DNA from: an uncultured Verrucomicrobiota bacterium
GTDB taxonomy: Bacteria; Verrucomicrobiota; Kiritimatiellia; CAIVKH01
Length of the DNA stretch: 64,000 nucleotides
NCBI GenBank assembly: GCA_937872895.1
Contig: CALMUP010000019.1
Location: 62,001-126,000, forward strand
Direction of reading: 5' to 3'
Made by a program: the position numbers and the translations under genes. Positions 49,102-57,064 of the stretch are shown here, piece after piece. The first letter of the stretch is position 1; every line of letters begins with the position of its first letter. The notes under the pieces were generated by a model. The model made no database searches. It was not told where the DNA came from and was given only the letters and a program-made list of their open reading frames with translations.

Positions 49102-50204
49102 CGCGGCACCTCCCGGCGTTCGCGGAGCAGCAGGAACAGGAAGAACGGTGCGCCGAGCAGGGCGGTGACCAGTCCGATCGGCAACTCCACCGGCGCGGCC
49201 ACGGTACGGGCAAACAGGTCGGCCAACGGCAGCAACACCGCGCCAAGCAACCCGGCGGCCGGGAGCAGCACGCGGTGGTCGGGCCCGGCAAGCAGGCGCA
49301 CGATGTGCGGTGCGACCAGGCCGACGAAACCGATCAAGCCGGTGAACGCCACCGTGGCGCCGACGGCGAGACAGGTCACGATGATCGCGCCGCGCTTGAT
49401 CCGTTCGACCGGAACACCGAGCAGGGCGGCCTCGCCCTCGCCCAGCAGCAGGGCATTCAGCCAAGGGGCGACGAGGCGGTAGAGAGCCAAAGCGGGCAGC
49501 AGGGCTACGGCCAGCCAGGCGATGGACGTCCAGTCGGCACGGCCAAGGCTCCCGAAGCTCCAGAACGCCACCTCGCGCAATTGCGCATCGTCGGCGATCA
49601 GCATCAGCAGGCCGATCGCCGCGCCGGCCAACGCATTGATGGCGATGCCGGCGAGCAGCACCTGCTCGATGCGGGTGTGGCCGGCGGTACGCGCGAGCCG
49701 CAGCGTGAGCAGCACGGTCAGCCATCCGCCGACGAACGCGGCGGCGGGAAGGACAAACGGCGAGGACCAGCCGAGATCCGCAAAGAACGTCGATCCGATC
49801 ACGGTCACGGTCGCCGCCGCGACGGCGGCGCCGCTCGATACACCGACGAGGGCCGGATCGGCCAGCGGGTTGCGGAACAGCGCCTGCATCAGTACCCCCC
49901 CGATGGCCAGGGCCGCGCCGGCCAGCGCACCCATGATCGCACGCGGGGCGCGGATGTGGGCGATGACCAACGCTTCGCGTTCGCTGACGGCCCATGCGGT
50001 CTCGATGCCCACGGCGTTGACCAGTGCCGTTACCACGGCCGCCGGAGCGATGGGCATCGCGCCGATCGACAGGGCGGCCACCAGTACCGCGAGCAACGCG
50101 ACCGACAGCACCGGCACCAGCCACCAGCCACGCGGGCGGAGGCGGTGCCGCCGGTGGATGATCGCCGGAGCGGGCGTTGTCAGGGCGAGCGCGGCGGATT
50201 TCAC
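49098..50204 (-). CDS. hmuU: Haem ABC transporter permease (FecCD family)
   Basis: 368 residues with about ten membrane helices. PRAIMGALAGAALAIGGVLM and RNPLADPALVGVSSGAAVA are FecCD signatures, with GFVGLVAPHIVRLLAGPDHR near the C-terminus. Inner membrane channel for haem; overlaps its neighbours by 4 bp each. Confidence 0.9.
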   Translation of the reverse strand: MKSAALALTTPAPAIIHRRHRLRPRGWWLVPVLSVALLAVLVAALSIGAMPIAPAAVVTALVNAVGIETAWAVSEREALVIAHIRAPRAIMGALAGAALAIGGVLMQALFRNPLADPALVGVSSGAAVAAATVTVIGSTFFADLGWSSPFVLPAAAFVGGWLTVLLTLRLARTAGHTRIEQVLLAGIAINALAGAAIGLLMLIADDAQLREVAFWSFGSLGRADWTSIAWLAVALLPALALYRLVAPWLNALLLGEGEAALLGVPVERIKRGAIIVTCLAVGATVAFTGLIGFVGLVAPHIVRLLAGPDHRVLLPAAGLLGAVLLPLADLFARTVAAPVELPIGLVTALLGAPFFLFLLLRERREVPR

Positions 50205-51028
50205 GGCGTCAGCGCCTCGCGCAGCTCGGCAATGGCCGCGGGCAAACGCGGACCAAATCCAAGCAGGTACAGGTCATCCATGGCCACCACGCGGCGATGC
50301 TCCCCCGCTTGCGTCGCCGCCACACCCGGAATGGACCACAACGCGTCGGGTCCGCCGATGATGCCCAACCCGGAAGTGGTGGCAAGGATAACGTCGGGAT
50401 TCGCCGCGACCAGCGCCTCGGCGGTCAATGGCCGGTAGCCGCTGAATCCCTCGATCGCGTTCACACCCCCGGCGAGCCGGATGATTTCATCGGCCGCGGT
50501 GCCAAAACCCGACACCTGGAGCGTGCCGGCGCCACGGGCAAATACGAACACGACACGCGGAGTCGATGACGGCGCGGCCGCGGTGATCGCGGCGAGGTCG
50601 GCCTCCAGCGACGCCGCCAGGGCTGCGCCCGCCTCGCTGCGTCCCAGCGCCTCGCCCACCGCACGCACACGGGCCAGGAGTCCGGTCACCGTCGCCGACG
50701 ACGGAATCCGCACCACACGCACCCCGGCCGCCATGAGCTGCTCCATCACCTCCGGCGGCCCGGATTGTTCGTGTGCCAGCACCAACTCGGGGTTCACGGA
50801 AAGCAGCCCTTCGGCCGAGACCATCCGGTAATATCCCACGCGGGGCAACGCGGCGTGGCCGGGCGGATATACGCTGGAATCATCGACCGCGACCACGGCA
50901 TCGCCACGACCAAGCGCCCACACGGTTTCGGTAATCGCGCCACCCAGACATACCACGCGGATCTGCGCGGATGCCGCCGCCGCCACAGCCACCACGCCCA
51001 ACGCCATCATCCATTTACTGATCTTCAT
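50201..51028 (-). CDS. hmuT: Periplasmic haem-binding protein
   Basis: 275 residues with a Sec signal (MMALGVVAVAAAASAQ). RVVCLGGAITETVWALGRGD and the conserved YYRMVSAEGLLSVNPELVLA region mark the TroA/FepB-like class III binding protein of haem importers. A GGAGAGAG site precedes the ATG by 5 bp, and an intrinsic terminator ends only 17 bp before the start codon, so transcription must read through it. Confidence 0.85.
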   Translation of the reverse strand: MKISKWMMALGVVAVAAAASAQIRVVCLGGAITETVWALGRGDAVVAVDDSSVYPPGHAALPRVGYYRMVSAEGLLSVNPELVLAHEQSGPPEVMEQLMAAGVRVVRIPSSATVTGLLARVRAVGEALGRSEAGAALAASLEADLAAITAAAPSSTPRVVFVFARGAGTLQVSGFGTAADEIIRLAGGVNAIEGFSGYRPLTAEALVAANPDVILATTSGLGIIGGPDALWSIPGVAATQAGEHRRVVAMDDLYLLGFGPRLPAAIAELREALTP

Positions 51029-51044
51029 ATACTCTCTCCGCGAC

Positions 51045-51117
51045 AAAAAAAGGCGTAACCTGACGCGGACACCGGTCCGCCTCACGTTACGCCTCAACTT
51101 GTCCGCCTCGTGCGGAC
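51045..51117 (-). terminator. Terminator/attenuator in front of hmuT
   Basis: On the minus strand GTCCGC (51112-51117), loop, GCGGAC (51101-51106) is followed by an outer stem AGGCGTAAC (51086-51094) with GTTACGCCT (51051-51059) that encloses GCGGAC (51075-51080) and GTCCGC (51065-51070), then six T (51045-51050). The two hairpins share the same stem sequence, so segment 1 can pair with 2 or 3, and 4 with 2 or 3. No room remains for a promoter before hmuT, hence attenuation. Confidence 0.6.
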
Positions 51118-51143
51118 CCGTTAGCCGTCCCTGCTATCGTTGT

Positions 51144-51431
51144 TCAGTTCGCCGAATCCAGATCGGCCAAGGTGCGCTCCAGTTTGGCGCGTAACTCACC
51201 GAGCCGTTTCGACTTGAAAGACTGCTTGGTCTCCTCCAGCACCGCGACCGCCTCCTGCAACGCCTCGCGCAACATCTGTTCGCGGGGTGTCACGGCGGGT
51301 GATTTCCCGGCGGCATCGATCCACCGCATCACCACCGAACGCTGCAAGGCCAACCGCTGCTCCACGTCGTCGAACAAGCTCTCCACATACGCCCGCATCA
51401 TGCCGGGCGGCGGCTCAACCGACGGAGTCAT
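51144..51431 (-). CDS. Small helical protein leading the haem operon
   Basis: 95 residues from the ATG at 51431; longer TTG-started forms overlap the promoter. Fully helical: RAYVESLFDDVEQRLALQRS and a C-terminal coiled segment VLEETKQSFKSKRLGELRAK. No family recognised. Its own strong promoter lies 30 bp upstream, and the terminator before hmuT lies 27 bp after its stop, so it probably is the first gene of the haem transcript and may be expressed without the rest. Confidence 0.55.
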   Translation of the reverse strand: MTPSVEPPPGMMRAYVESLFDDVEQRLALQRSVVMRWIDAAGKSPAVTPREQMLREALQEAVAVLEETKQSFKSKRLGELRAKLERTLADLDSAN

Positions 51432-51460
51432 ACGACCAACCAATCGCTTTCCATGTTTGC

Positions 51461-51488
51461 ATATTACTACATCGTGTATATATGTCAA
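51461..51488 (-). promoter_or_regulatory. Promoter of the haem operon region
   Basis: On the minus strand TTGACA (51483-51488), 16 bp, TAATAT (51461-51466): a near-consensus sigma-70 promoter. The spacer contains ATATACAC on the minus strand (51474-51481), the octamer also present at the feoA promoter. Confidence 0.65.
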
Positions 51489-51604
51489 ACAGATAGATTA
51501 CATGCACATCTTTTTTGTGTTAACTGCTTGTCCCCTCGCGCATTCCGCTTGTACCTGATCGCGACTTTCGCGCATGCTGCGGATTTTGCGGGAGGAATTG
51601 AACG

Positions 51605-52711
51605 ATGAAGCGTCGAGATTTCGTGATGCGGGCCTTGCCCGCCGCGGCGGGTGTGGTGGCGGTGGCGGGGTGCCGGGCGCAGGAAACCGGCCCGGCGGTT
51701 TCGACCCAGCCGCGGGTGATGTGGCGGATGGCGTCGAGTTTTCCGCGCAGCCTGGACATCCTGTACGGCGCGGTGGAGTTTTTCGCGGCGCGGGTGGCGG
51801 CGTTGACCGAGGACCGTTTCACCATCCGCCCCTACCCCGCCGGCGAGATCGTCCCTGGCAACCAGGTGCTGGACGCGGTGCAGCAGGGCACCGTGCAGTG
51901 CGGCCAGACCGCGAGCTACTACTACACCGGAAAACACGAGGCACTGGCCTTTGACACCTGTGTGCCGTTCGGCCTGACCACGCGCCAGCAGTTTGCGTGG
52001 ATGCAGGCGGGCGGCCTGGAGCTGATCCGCGAGGTGCTGGCTACTTTCAATATCCTGTCGTTCCCCGCCGGCAGCACCGGCACGCAGATGGGCGGCTGGT
52101 TCCGTCGCGACATCCGCTCGGTGGCCGACCTGAACGGCCTGAAGATGCGGATTCCCGGACTGGGCGGCGAGGTGATGAGCCGGATGGCGGTGACCGTGCA
52201 GCTGATCGCCGGTTCGGATGTGTTCATGGCGCTGGAACGCGGGGCGATTGATGCGGTGGAATGGGTTGGTCCGTACGACGACGAGAAGCTGGGCTTCCAC
52301 AAGATCATCCAGAACTACTACTTCCCCGGCTGGTGGGAGCCGGGCGCGATGCTGTCGCACTACGTGAACCGCCCGGCCTGGGACAAGCTTCCGTCCGCGT
52401 ACCAGGAGGCGGTGGCCGCGGCCTCGGCCGAGACCAGCGCCTGGATGACCGCGAAGTACGACACGCTGAACCCCGAGGCGCTCGACCGGCTGGTAGCCGC
52501 CGGGGTGCAACTCAAGCGGTTCCCGGTCGACCTGATGGCCGCGGCGGAAAAAATCTCCACCGAACTGATGGAGGAGAAGGCAGCGAAGAATCCGTCCTAC
52601 GCGAAGGTGTACAACCACTGGAAGACCTTCCGCGCCGCGTCCAACCGCTGGTTCGGCACCGCGGAACTGGCCTACCAGGACTACGTGTTGCGCCCGTTCG
52701 CGCCGAAGTAG
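51605..52711 (+). CDS. TRAP transporter solute-binding protein (DctP), orphan
   Basis: 368 residues. KRRDFVMRALPAAAGVVAVA with GC is a Tat-type twin-Arg signal with a lipobox (VAGC). WRMASSFPRSLDILYGAVEF, the TRDF-equivalent LNGLKMRIPG and ALERGAIDAVEWVGPYDDEK are DctP (TAXI-unlike) family features; the sequence resembles receptors for 2-oxo acids or lactate. No DctQ or DctM membrane genes lie nearby, so it must use components encoded elsewhere. Confidence 0.85.
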   Translation: MKRRDFVMRALPAAAGVVAVAGCRAQETGPAVSTQPRVMWRMASSFPRSLDILYGAVEFFAARVAALTEDRFTIRPYPAGEIVPGNQVLDAVQQGTVQCGQTASYYYTGKHEALAFDTCVPFGLTTRQQFAWMQAGGLELIREVLATFNILSFPAGSTGTQMGGWFRRDIRSVADLNGLKMRIPGLGGEVMSRMAVTVQLIAGSDVFMALERGAIDAVEWVGPYDDEKLGFHKIIQNYYFPGWWEPGAMLSHYVNRPAWDKLPSAYQEAVAAASAETSAWMTAKYDTLNPEALDRLVAAGVQLKRFPVDLMAAAEKISTELMEEKAAKNPSYAKVYNHWKTFRAASNRWFGTAELAYQDYVLRPFAPK

Positions 52712-52726
52712 GAGTGGGATTGGTTT

Positions 52727-52814
52727 AACCACCCGCTGCGCTGGAGAAAGATGAGTCGGATGAGGGATAGACCTAGCTCCTCTTTCTCGTCTTCCTCCAG
52801 CGCAGCGGGTGGTT
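52727..52814. terminator. Long hairpin between convergent genes
   Basis: Two 20-nt arms (52727-52746 and 52795-52814) are perfectly complementary, and the stem continues for about 13 more imperfect pairs inward (GGAGAAAGATGAG against CTCGTCTTCCTCC). It lies between the 3' ends of dctP and the alcohol dehydrogenase and probably stops transcription from both sides. The size also allows a mobile palindromic element. Confidence 0.6.
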
Positions 52815-52820
52815 GAATCC

Positions 52821-53975
52821 TCATCGCCCGGCGGTCTGGGCGAGAATATCCAGCAATTGATCCCGACCCAGCGCCACCGGATTGCCCTTCATGCTGCTGG
52901 AACGCAGGGCGGCCTCGGCGATCGCCTCCGGATGGCCGAGTTCCGGCAAAGCCGGCAGCGGCAAGCTGCGCACGAACTCCTCGATCCATCGCACGCCCTC
53001 GTCCTCGCCGGCTGCAGGATTGCCGCAGAGCAAGGCGGCGAGATCGCGGTAGCGGGCTAGCTTGCCATTCGGGTCACCGTCACGGCGTAACGCCGCGATG
53101 TTGGCCGCACCGACCGGGGCGAGGAAGCGGGCGCAGACCAGGCCGTGCGGTACGGCGATCCGACCGCCGATGGCCGCAGCGAAACCATGCACCGCACCGA
53201 GCCCGGCGTTGGCGAGGGCGAGGCCACTCCACCACGCGGCGAGGGCGAGATCGCCGCGCGCGGCCAGGTCGTCCGGCTGTTCGCAGGCCCGCGCCAGGGA
53301 GCGTACGATCAGCGGAATACCCGCGCGGGCCAGGGCATCGGTCATCGGGTTGGCCCGCACCGACACGAAGGGCTCGATCAGTTGCGACAGGGCATCCAGC
53401 GCGGTCGCGGCGGTGACGGCGGGCGGCAGCGATACGGCGAGCGCCGGATCGATGACCACCAGCGGCGCGACCATCAGCGGGTTGCGCAGGCTGACCTTGG
53501 ATGCGCTCGCCGGATCGACCAGCACGGCGTTGCGGGTCGCCTCGGCACCGGCACCGGAGGTGGTCGGAACGGCGGCCCACGGGATGGACGGCTGGGTGAT
53601 CGGCATGCCGCGGCCGATCACTTCCGCGTAGTCCATCGGATCGCCGCCGTTGGCGAGCAGCATGGCGACGGCCTTCGCGGCATCGATCACGCTGCCACCG
53701 CCCACCGCCACCACGAGCTCGGTGCCTTGGGCGAGCGCGCAACCGAGCGCGGCGCGCACTGCGTCAAAGGTCGGTTCGCCGGATACCGGTGCGATGTCCA
53801 CCGCGAGGCCCGCCCCGCGCAGCGACCCGAGGGCGGCCTCCGCGCGTGACGGATCCGCGCCGGTGAACAGCAGGCAACGTTGGCCCCACGGCGCGACGAG
53901 GGCGCCGAGCTCGCGGACGCGACCGGGGCCGAACACCATCCGCGCCGGACAAGACCAGTCAAAAGCCGGTGTCAT
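52821..53975 (-). CDS. Iron-type (group III) alcohol dehydrogenase
   Basis: 384 residues. The NAD(P) loop GGGSVIDAAK (about 92-101), PTTSGAGAEATRNAV, and the metal region TALDALSQLIEPFVS with GAVHGFAAAIGG and VPHGLVCARF identify the family. The usual DALTH is DALSQ here, so one His ligand is replaced by Gln, as in some subfamilies. Substrate unknown. It overlaps the ABM-domain gene by 17 bp, which suggests joint action on a small aldehyde or oxidised product. Confidence 0.85.
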   Translation of the reverse strand: MTPAFDWSCPARMVFGPGRVRELGALVAPWGQRCLLFTGADPSRAEAALGSLRGAGLAVDIAPVSGEPTFDAVRAALGCALAQGTELVVAVGGGSVIDAAKAVAMLLANGGDPMDYAEVIGRGMPITQPSIPWAAVPTTSGAGAEATRNAVLVDPASASKVSLRNPLMVAPLVVIDPALAVSLPPAVTAATALDALSQLIEPFVSVRANPMTDALARAGIPLIVRSLARACEQPDDLAARGDLALAAWWSGLALANAGLGAVHGFAAAIGGRIAVPHGLVCARFLAPVGAANIAALRRDGDPNGKLARYRDLAALLCGNPAAGEDEGVRWIEEFVRSLPLPALPELGHPEAIAEAALRSSSMKGNPVALGRDQLLDILAQTAGR

Positions 53976-54270
53976 CGGGATCCAGGTTCTCGTACTTCAC
54001 GCTGGTGCGCGCCTCGGCCATCAGGTCGGCCACGGCATCGCGCCACGCCGCGTAATGCACGGTTTCCTTGTGCGCGGCGGCCGCAGCGGCATTGCGGTAG
54101 ATCTCCACCAGCAGGAAGCGATCCGGTTCACCGTGCACCCGGAGGAGGTCGAAGCGCACCACACCCGGCTCCAGGCGGCTGTTGCGGGCGTTGACCCGGG
54201 TCGCGGCGATGAAGGCATCCGCCATGCCGGATTTGACATGAACGTTCACATGGACGATGAATAGGCTCAT
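53959..54270 (-). CDS. Antibiotic-biosynthesis-monooxygenase (ABM) domain protein
   Basis: 103 residues. MSLFIVHVNVHVKSGMADAF, LEPGVVRFDLLRVHGEPDRF and VEIYRNAAAAAAHKETVHY give the dimeric ferredoxin-like fold of the YgiN/LsrG group. Such proteins act as quinone or small-molecule monooxygenases or isomerases without cofactor. Co-transcribed with the dehydrogenase. Confidence 0.8.
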   Translation of the reverse strand: MSLFIVHVNVHVKSGMADAFIAATRVNARNSRLEPGVVRFDLLRVHGEPDRFLLVEIYRNAAAAAAHKETVHYAAWRDAVADLMAEARTSVKYENLDPDDTGF

Positions 54271-54318
54271 GGAGCCAACCTAGAAGATCACCACGCCCGC
54301 CACAAGGAGGAATCCGCC

Positions 54319-54936
54319 ATGTCCCGACGCATCCTGATGCTGGTTGCCGCATGTTTCACCGCCCGCCTGCTGTATGCGGAAACGCCCGGTTCGGCTGCGG
54401 CGGTTGCGCCGCTCGACGTGGGGGCGACGATTCCCGACGCCGCGTTGACGAAACTGGACGGCACGCCCGTCCGGTTGTCCGAACTGACGGCGGGGAAGAA
54501 GACGGTGCTGGTGTTTTTCCGCGGCGGCTGGTGTCCGTATTGCACCAAACACCTTGCGGCGCTGAAGGACGTGCTGCCCGCACTCGAAGCGGCCGGTGTC
54601 CAACTGATCGCGATCAGTCCGGACTCGATTGACGGTGCCCTCGCCGCGGCGCGCGAACACGAACTGATGTTCACGGTGGTCAGCGATACCGCCTACGAGG
54701 CGATTGGGGCCTTCGGTCTGGCGTTCCGGCTCGATGCGGCGACGTTGGAGACCTACGCCGGGTACGGGATCCATCTTCCGGTGCGCGAGACAGACGGCGC
54801 AACCGTGCTGCCGGTTCCGGCGGTGTACGTGGTCGATGCCGAAGGCGTGATCCGTTTCCGGCACTACGATGCGGACTATACGCAGCGCCTCGACCCGCAG
54901 GCCCTGCGTGATGCCGCGCTATCGCTCACCCCGTAA
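54319..54936 (+). CDS. Exported AhpC/TSA-type peroxiredoxin
   Basis: 205 residues with a signal peptide (RRILMLVAACFTARLLYA). Thioredoxin fold with KTVLVFFRGGWCPYCTKHLA, whose Cys pair is the peroxidatic/resolving site, followed by LIAISPDSIDGALAAAREHE. Likely reduces peroxides in the periplasm. A GGAGG site precedes the start. The 3' end overlaps the convergent ABC-F gene by 11 bp. Confidence 0.85.
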   Translation: MSRRILMLVAACFTARLLYAETPGSAAAVAPLDVGATIPDAALTKLDGTPVRLSELTAGKKTVLVFFRGGWCPYCTKHLAALKDVLPALEAAGVQLIAISPDSIDGALAAAREHELMFTVVSDTAYEAIGAFGLAFRLDAATLETYAGYGIHLPVRETDGATVLPVPAVYVVDAEGVIRFRHYDADYTQRLDPQALRDAALSLTP

Positions 54937-56905
54937 CCGCGCCTTCGCCCCGGCGCTGGGCCTCGATCGCCTCGAGCTCCAGCGCCGCCTTCTCCCATGC
55001 CGCGTTGGCCTCCTCGATCTCCGAGGGCAGGCTCGACAGACGCTGGTTGATCTCGGAGAACGACAACCCGGCCGCCGCACCTTCCAGCGAATGGGCCAGC
55101 GCATGTTGCTCCGCCTCGAGCGCGGCGATGCGCGCCTCCGCTTCCTTCACCGCTTTTTCCAGCACGCGTTTCCGGGCATTGGTTTCCTGGATGCGTTCGG
55201 CCCGTTCGCGCTTCGAGGCCTTGGTGCGCGACACCGATGCCGGACCGGTCTCGGTGGCTGGCGCGGCGGCGGTGGCGCTTTTCTCCTCGGCCAGCTTCTG
55301 CTTGAAGTAGGCATAGTCGCCGGAGAAACGCCGAATGCCGGGCGGGCGCATCTCGATGATGCTGGTTGCGACCTTGCGCACGAATTCGACGTCGTGGCTG
55401 ACGAACAGCAACGTGCCTTGGTATTCCTGCAGCGCCTGTTCGAGGGCCTCGCGGGCATGGATGTCGAGGTGGGTAGTCGGCTCGTCGAGCAGCAGCAGGT
55501 TCGGCGGCTTCACCAGCAGGCGGGCGAAGGCGAGGCGGATCTTCTCGCCGCCGCTCAACACGCCCACCGTCTTGTCGATCGCCTCGCCGGAGAATCCGAA
55601 GCCGCCCAGCGTGCCGCGCAGGTCCTTCTCGGGCACGTCGGGGGCGACCTGGCGGATCGCCTGCAGCACGGTCTCGCGTTCGTTCATCGCCTCGGCGAAG
55701 TCCTGGGTCTGGTAACCCGGCACGACCTTGTGGCCGAGCTCGCGGGAACCCTCGTTCAGCGGAAGCGCGCCGGCGAGGATGCGCAGCAACGTGGTCTTGC
55801 CGAGGCCGTTGTGGCCGACCAGCGCGGTCTTTTCGCCGCGCTGGATGGCCAGATCGACGCCGCGCAGCACCCAGCGCGCACCGTCGTAGGTCAGGCCGGC
55901 GTTCTCGAGGCGGATGACCTCGATGCCGCAGTGCGGCGGGGCGGGCAGCCGGATCCGTCCGCGGGTCTGGATCGCGTCCGGCTCCTCGATGTCCTCCATC
56001 TTCTCCAGCATCTTCACGCGGCTCTGCACCTGGGCGGCCTTGCTCGCCTTGGCCCGGAACCGGTTCACGAAATCCTCAATGTCCTTGCGTTTCGCATCCT
56101 GGTTCTTCTTGCGGGCGAGCGCCTGCTCGACGCGGATGACGCGGTCGCGCATGTAGGTGTCGTAGTTCCCGGCGTAGGCGGTGGCGCGGCCGGCGTTGAT
56201 CTCGATGGTGCGCTTGGTCAGCGAGTTCAGCAGGAAGCGGTCGTGCGAGATCAGCACCAGCGTGCCGTCGAAGTCGCGCAGGTAGCGCTGCAGCCACTCC
56301 ACGGCAGGGAGATCGAGGTAGTTCGACGGTTCATCGAGCAGCAGCGTATCGGGCCGTGCGACCAGCACGCGGGCCAGCTCGGCGCGCATCTGCCAGCCGC
56401 CGCTGAACGCGCGCAGCGGCTGCATCAGGGTGTCCGTGGCGAATCCCAACCCGCCGAGCGCCTCCTGCGCGCGGGTACGAAGCTCGTATCCGCCGAGCGA
56501 CTCATAGCGGTGGTGCAGCTCGCCCATTTCATCGATCAGCCGGGTACGGATGCGTTCGTCCGGCCCGCCGGACGGCGGGGCCTGGAGCTGGTGCTCGACG
56601 TCGTGGAGACGGTGATCGATCTCGCGGAGCTCCGGCAGGGCATCGGCCACGTAATCCAGCAGCGGCACCTCGTTGTCGCCGTTGTTCAACACCTGGCGCA
56701 GGTAGCCGAGGCGCAGGCCGGCCGTGCGGTGGATCTGTCCGCCATCCGGGGAGATGTCGCCGGTGATCAGGCCGAACACGGTACTTTTGCCGGCGCCGTT
56801 CGGTCCGACCAGGCCGATCCGGTCGCCGGGGGCGATCTGGAAACTGGCTGCGGACAGCACATCCTGCGGACCGTAGTGCTTGGAGACCTGGCGGAATTCA
56901 ATCAT
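54926..56905 (-). CDS. ABC-F family ATPase (ribosome-associated, Uup/YheS-like)
   Basis: 659 residues with two ATPase cassettes and no membrane part. Cassette 1: GPNGAGKST, FSGGWQMRAELAR, LLLDEPSNYLD. The linker (about 240-300) is charged and helical. Cassette 2: GHNGLGKTT, LSGGEKIRLAFAR, LLLDEPTTHLD. A C-terminal coiled coil (about 560-650) is typical of Uup/YheS. ABC-F proteins act on ribosomes to resolve stalled or hybrid states. Its start is divergent from the pullulanase gene, with TATAAG 13 bp before it as a possible -10. Confidence 0.9.
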   Translation of the reverse strand: MIEFRQVSKHYGPQDVLSAASFQIAPGDRIGLVGPNGAGKSTVFGLITGDISPDGGQIHRTAGLRLGYLRQVLNNGDNEVPLLDYVADALPELREIDHRLHDVEHQLQAPPSGGPDERIRTRLIDEMGELHHRYESLGGYELRTRAQEALGGLGFATDTLMQPLRAFSGGWQMRAELARVLVARPDTLLLDEPSNYLDLPAVEWLQRYLRDFDGTLVLISHDRFLLNSLTKRTIEINAGRATAYAGNYDTYMRDRVIRVEQALARKKNQDAKRKDIEDFVNRFRAKASKAAQVQSRVKMLEKMEDIEEPDAIQTRGRIRLPAPPHCGIEVIRLENAGLTYDGARWVLRGVDLAIQRGEKTALVGHNGLGKTTLLRILAGALPLNEGSRELGHKVVPGYQTQDFAEAMNERETVLQAIRQVAPDVPEKDLRGTLGGFGFSGEAIDKTVGVLSGGEKIRLAFARLLVKPPNLLLLDEPTTHLDIHAREALEQALQEYQGTLLFVSHDVEFVRKVATSIIEMRPPGIRRFSGDYAYFKQKLAEEKSATAAAPATETGPASVSRTKASKRERAERIQETNARKRVLEKAVKEAEARIAALEAEQHALAHSLEGAAAGLSFSEINQRLSSLPSEIEEANAAWEKAALELEAIEAQRRGEGAVTG

Positions 56906-57064
56906 GGGTGCCGCTTATACTCCACCCGCACGGGAAAAAGCAAACGATAGGGATCAAACCGCTTCACCGGGAACGAGTGTTTCGTTTCGATTTTGTTTTC
57001 CTCGGGATAGGCCTTTCGCCATACTTGCCCGAGCCCGAACCATCCCATCACAGGACCGAAACGC

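Noticed and set aside
51045-51117. Cobalamin riboswitch before the binding-protein gene
   Set aside because: The leader is too short and lacks the conserved B12 box; the downstream HemS-type gene indicates haem, not cobalamin, transport.
54869-56950. 693-codon plus-strand ORF over the ABC-F gene
   Set aside because: Antisense shadow; the ABC-F motifs on the minus strand are complete.
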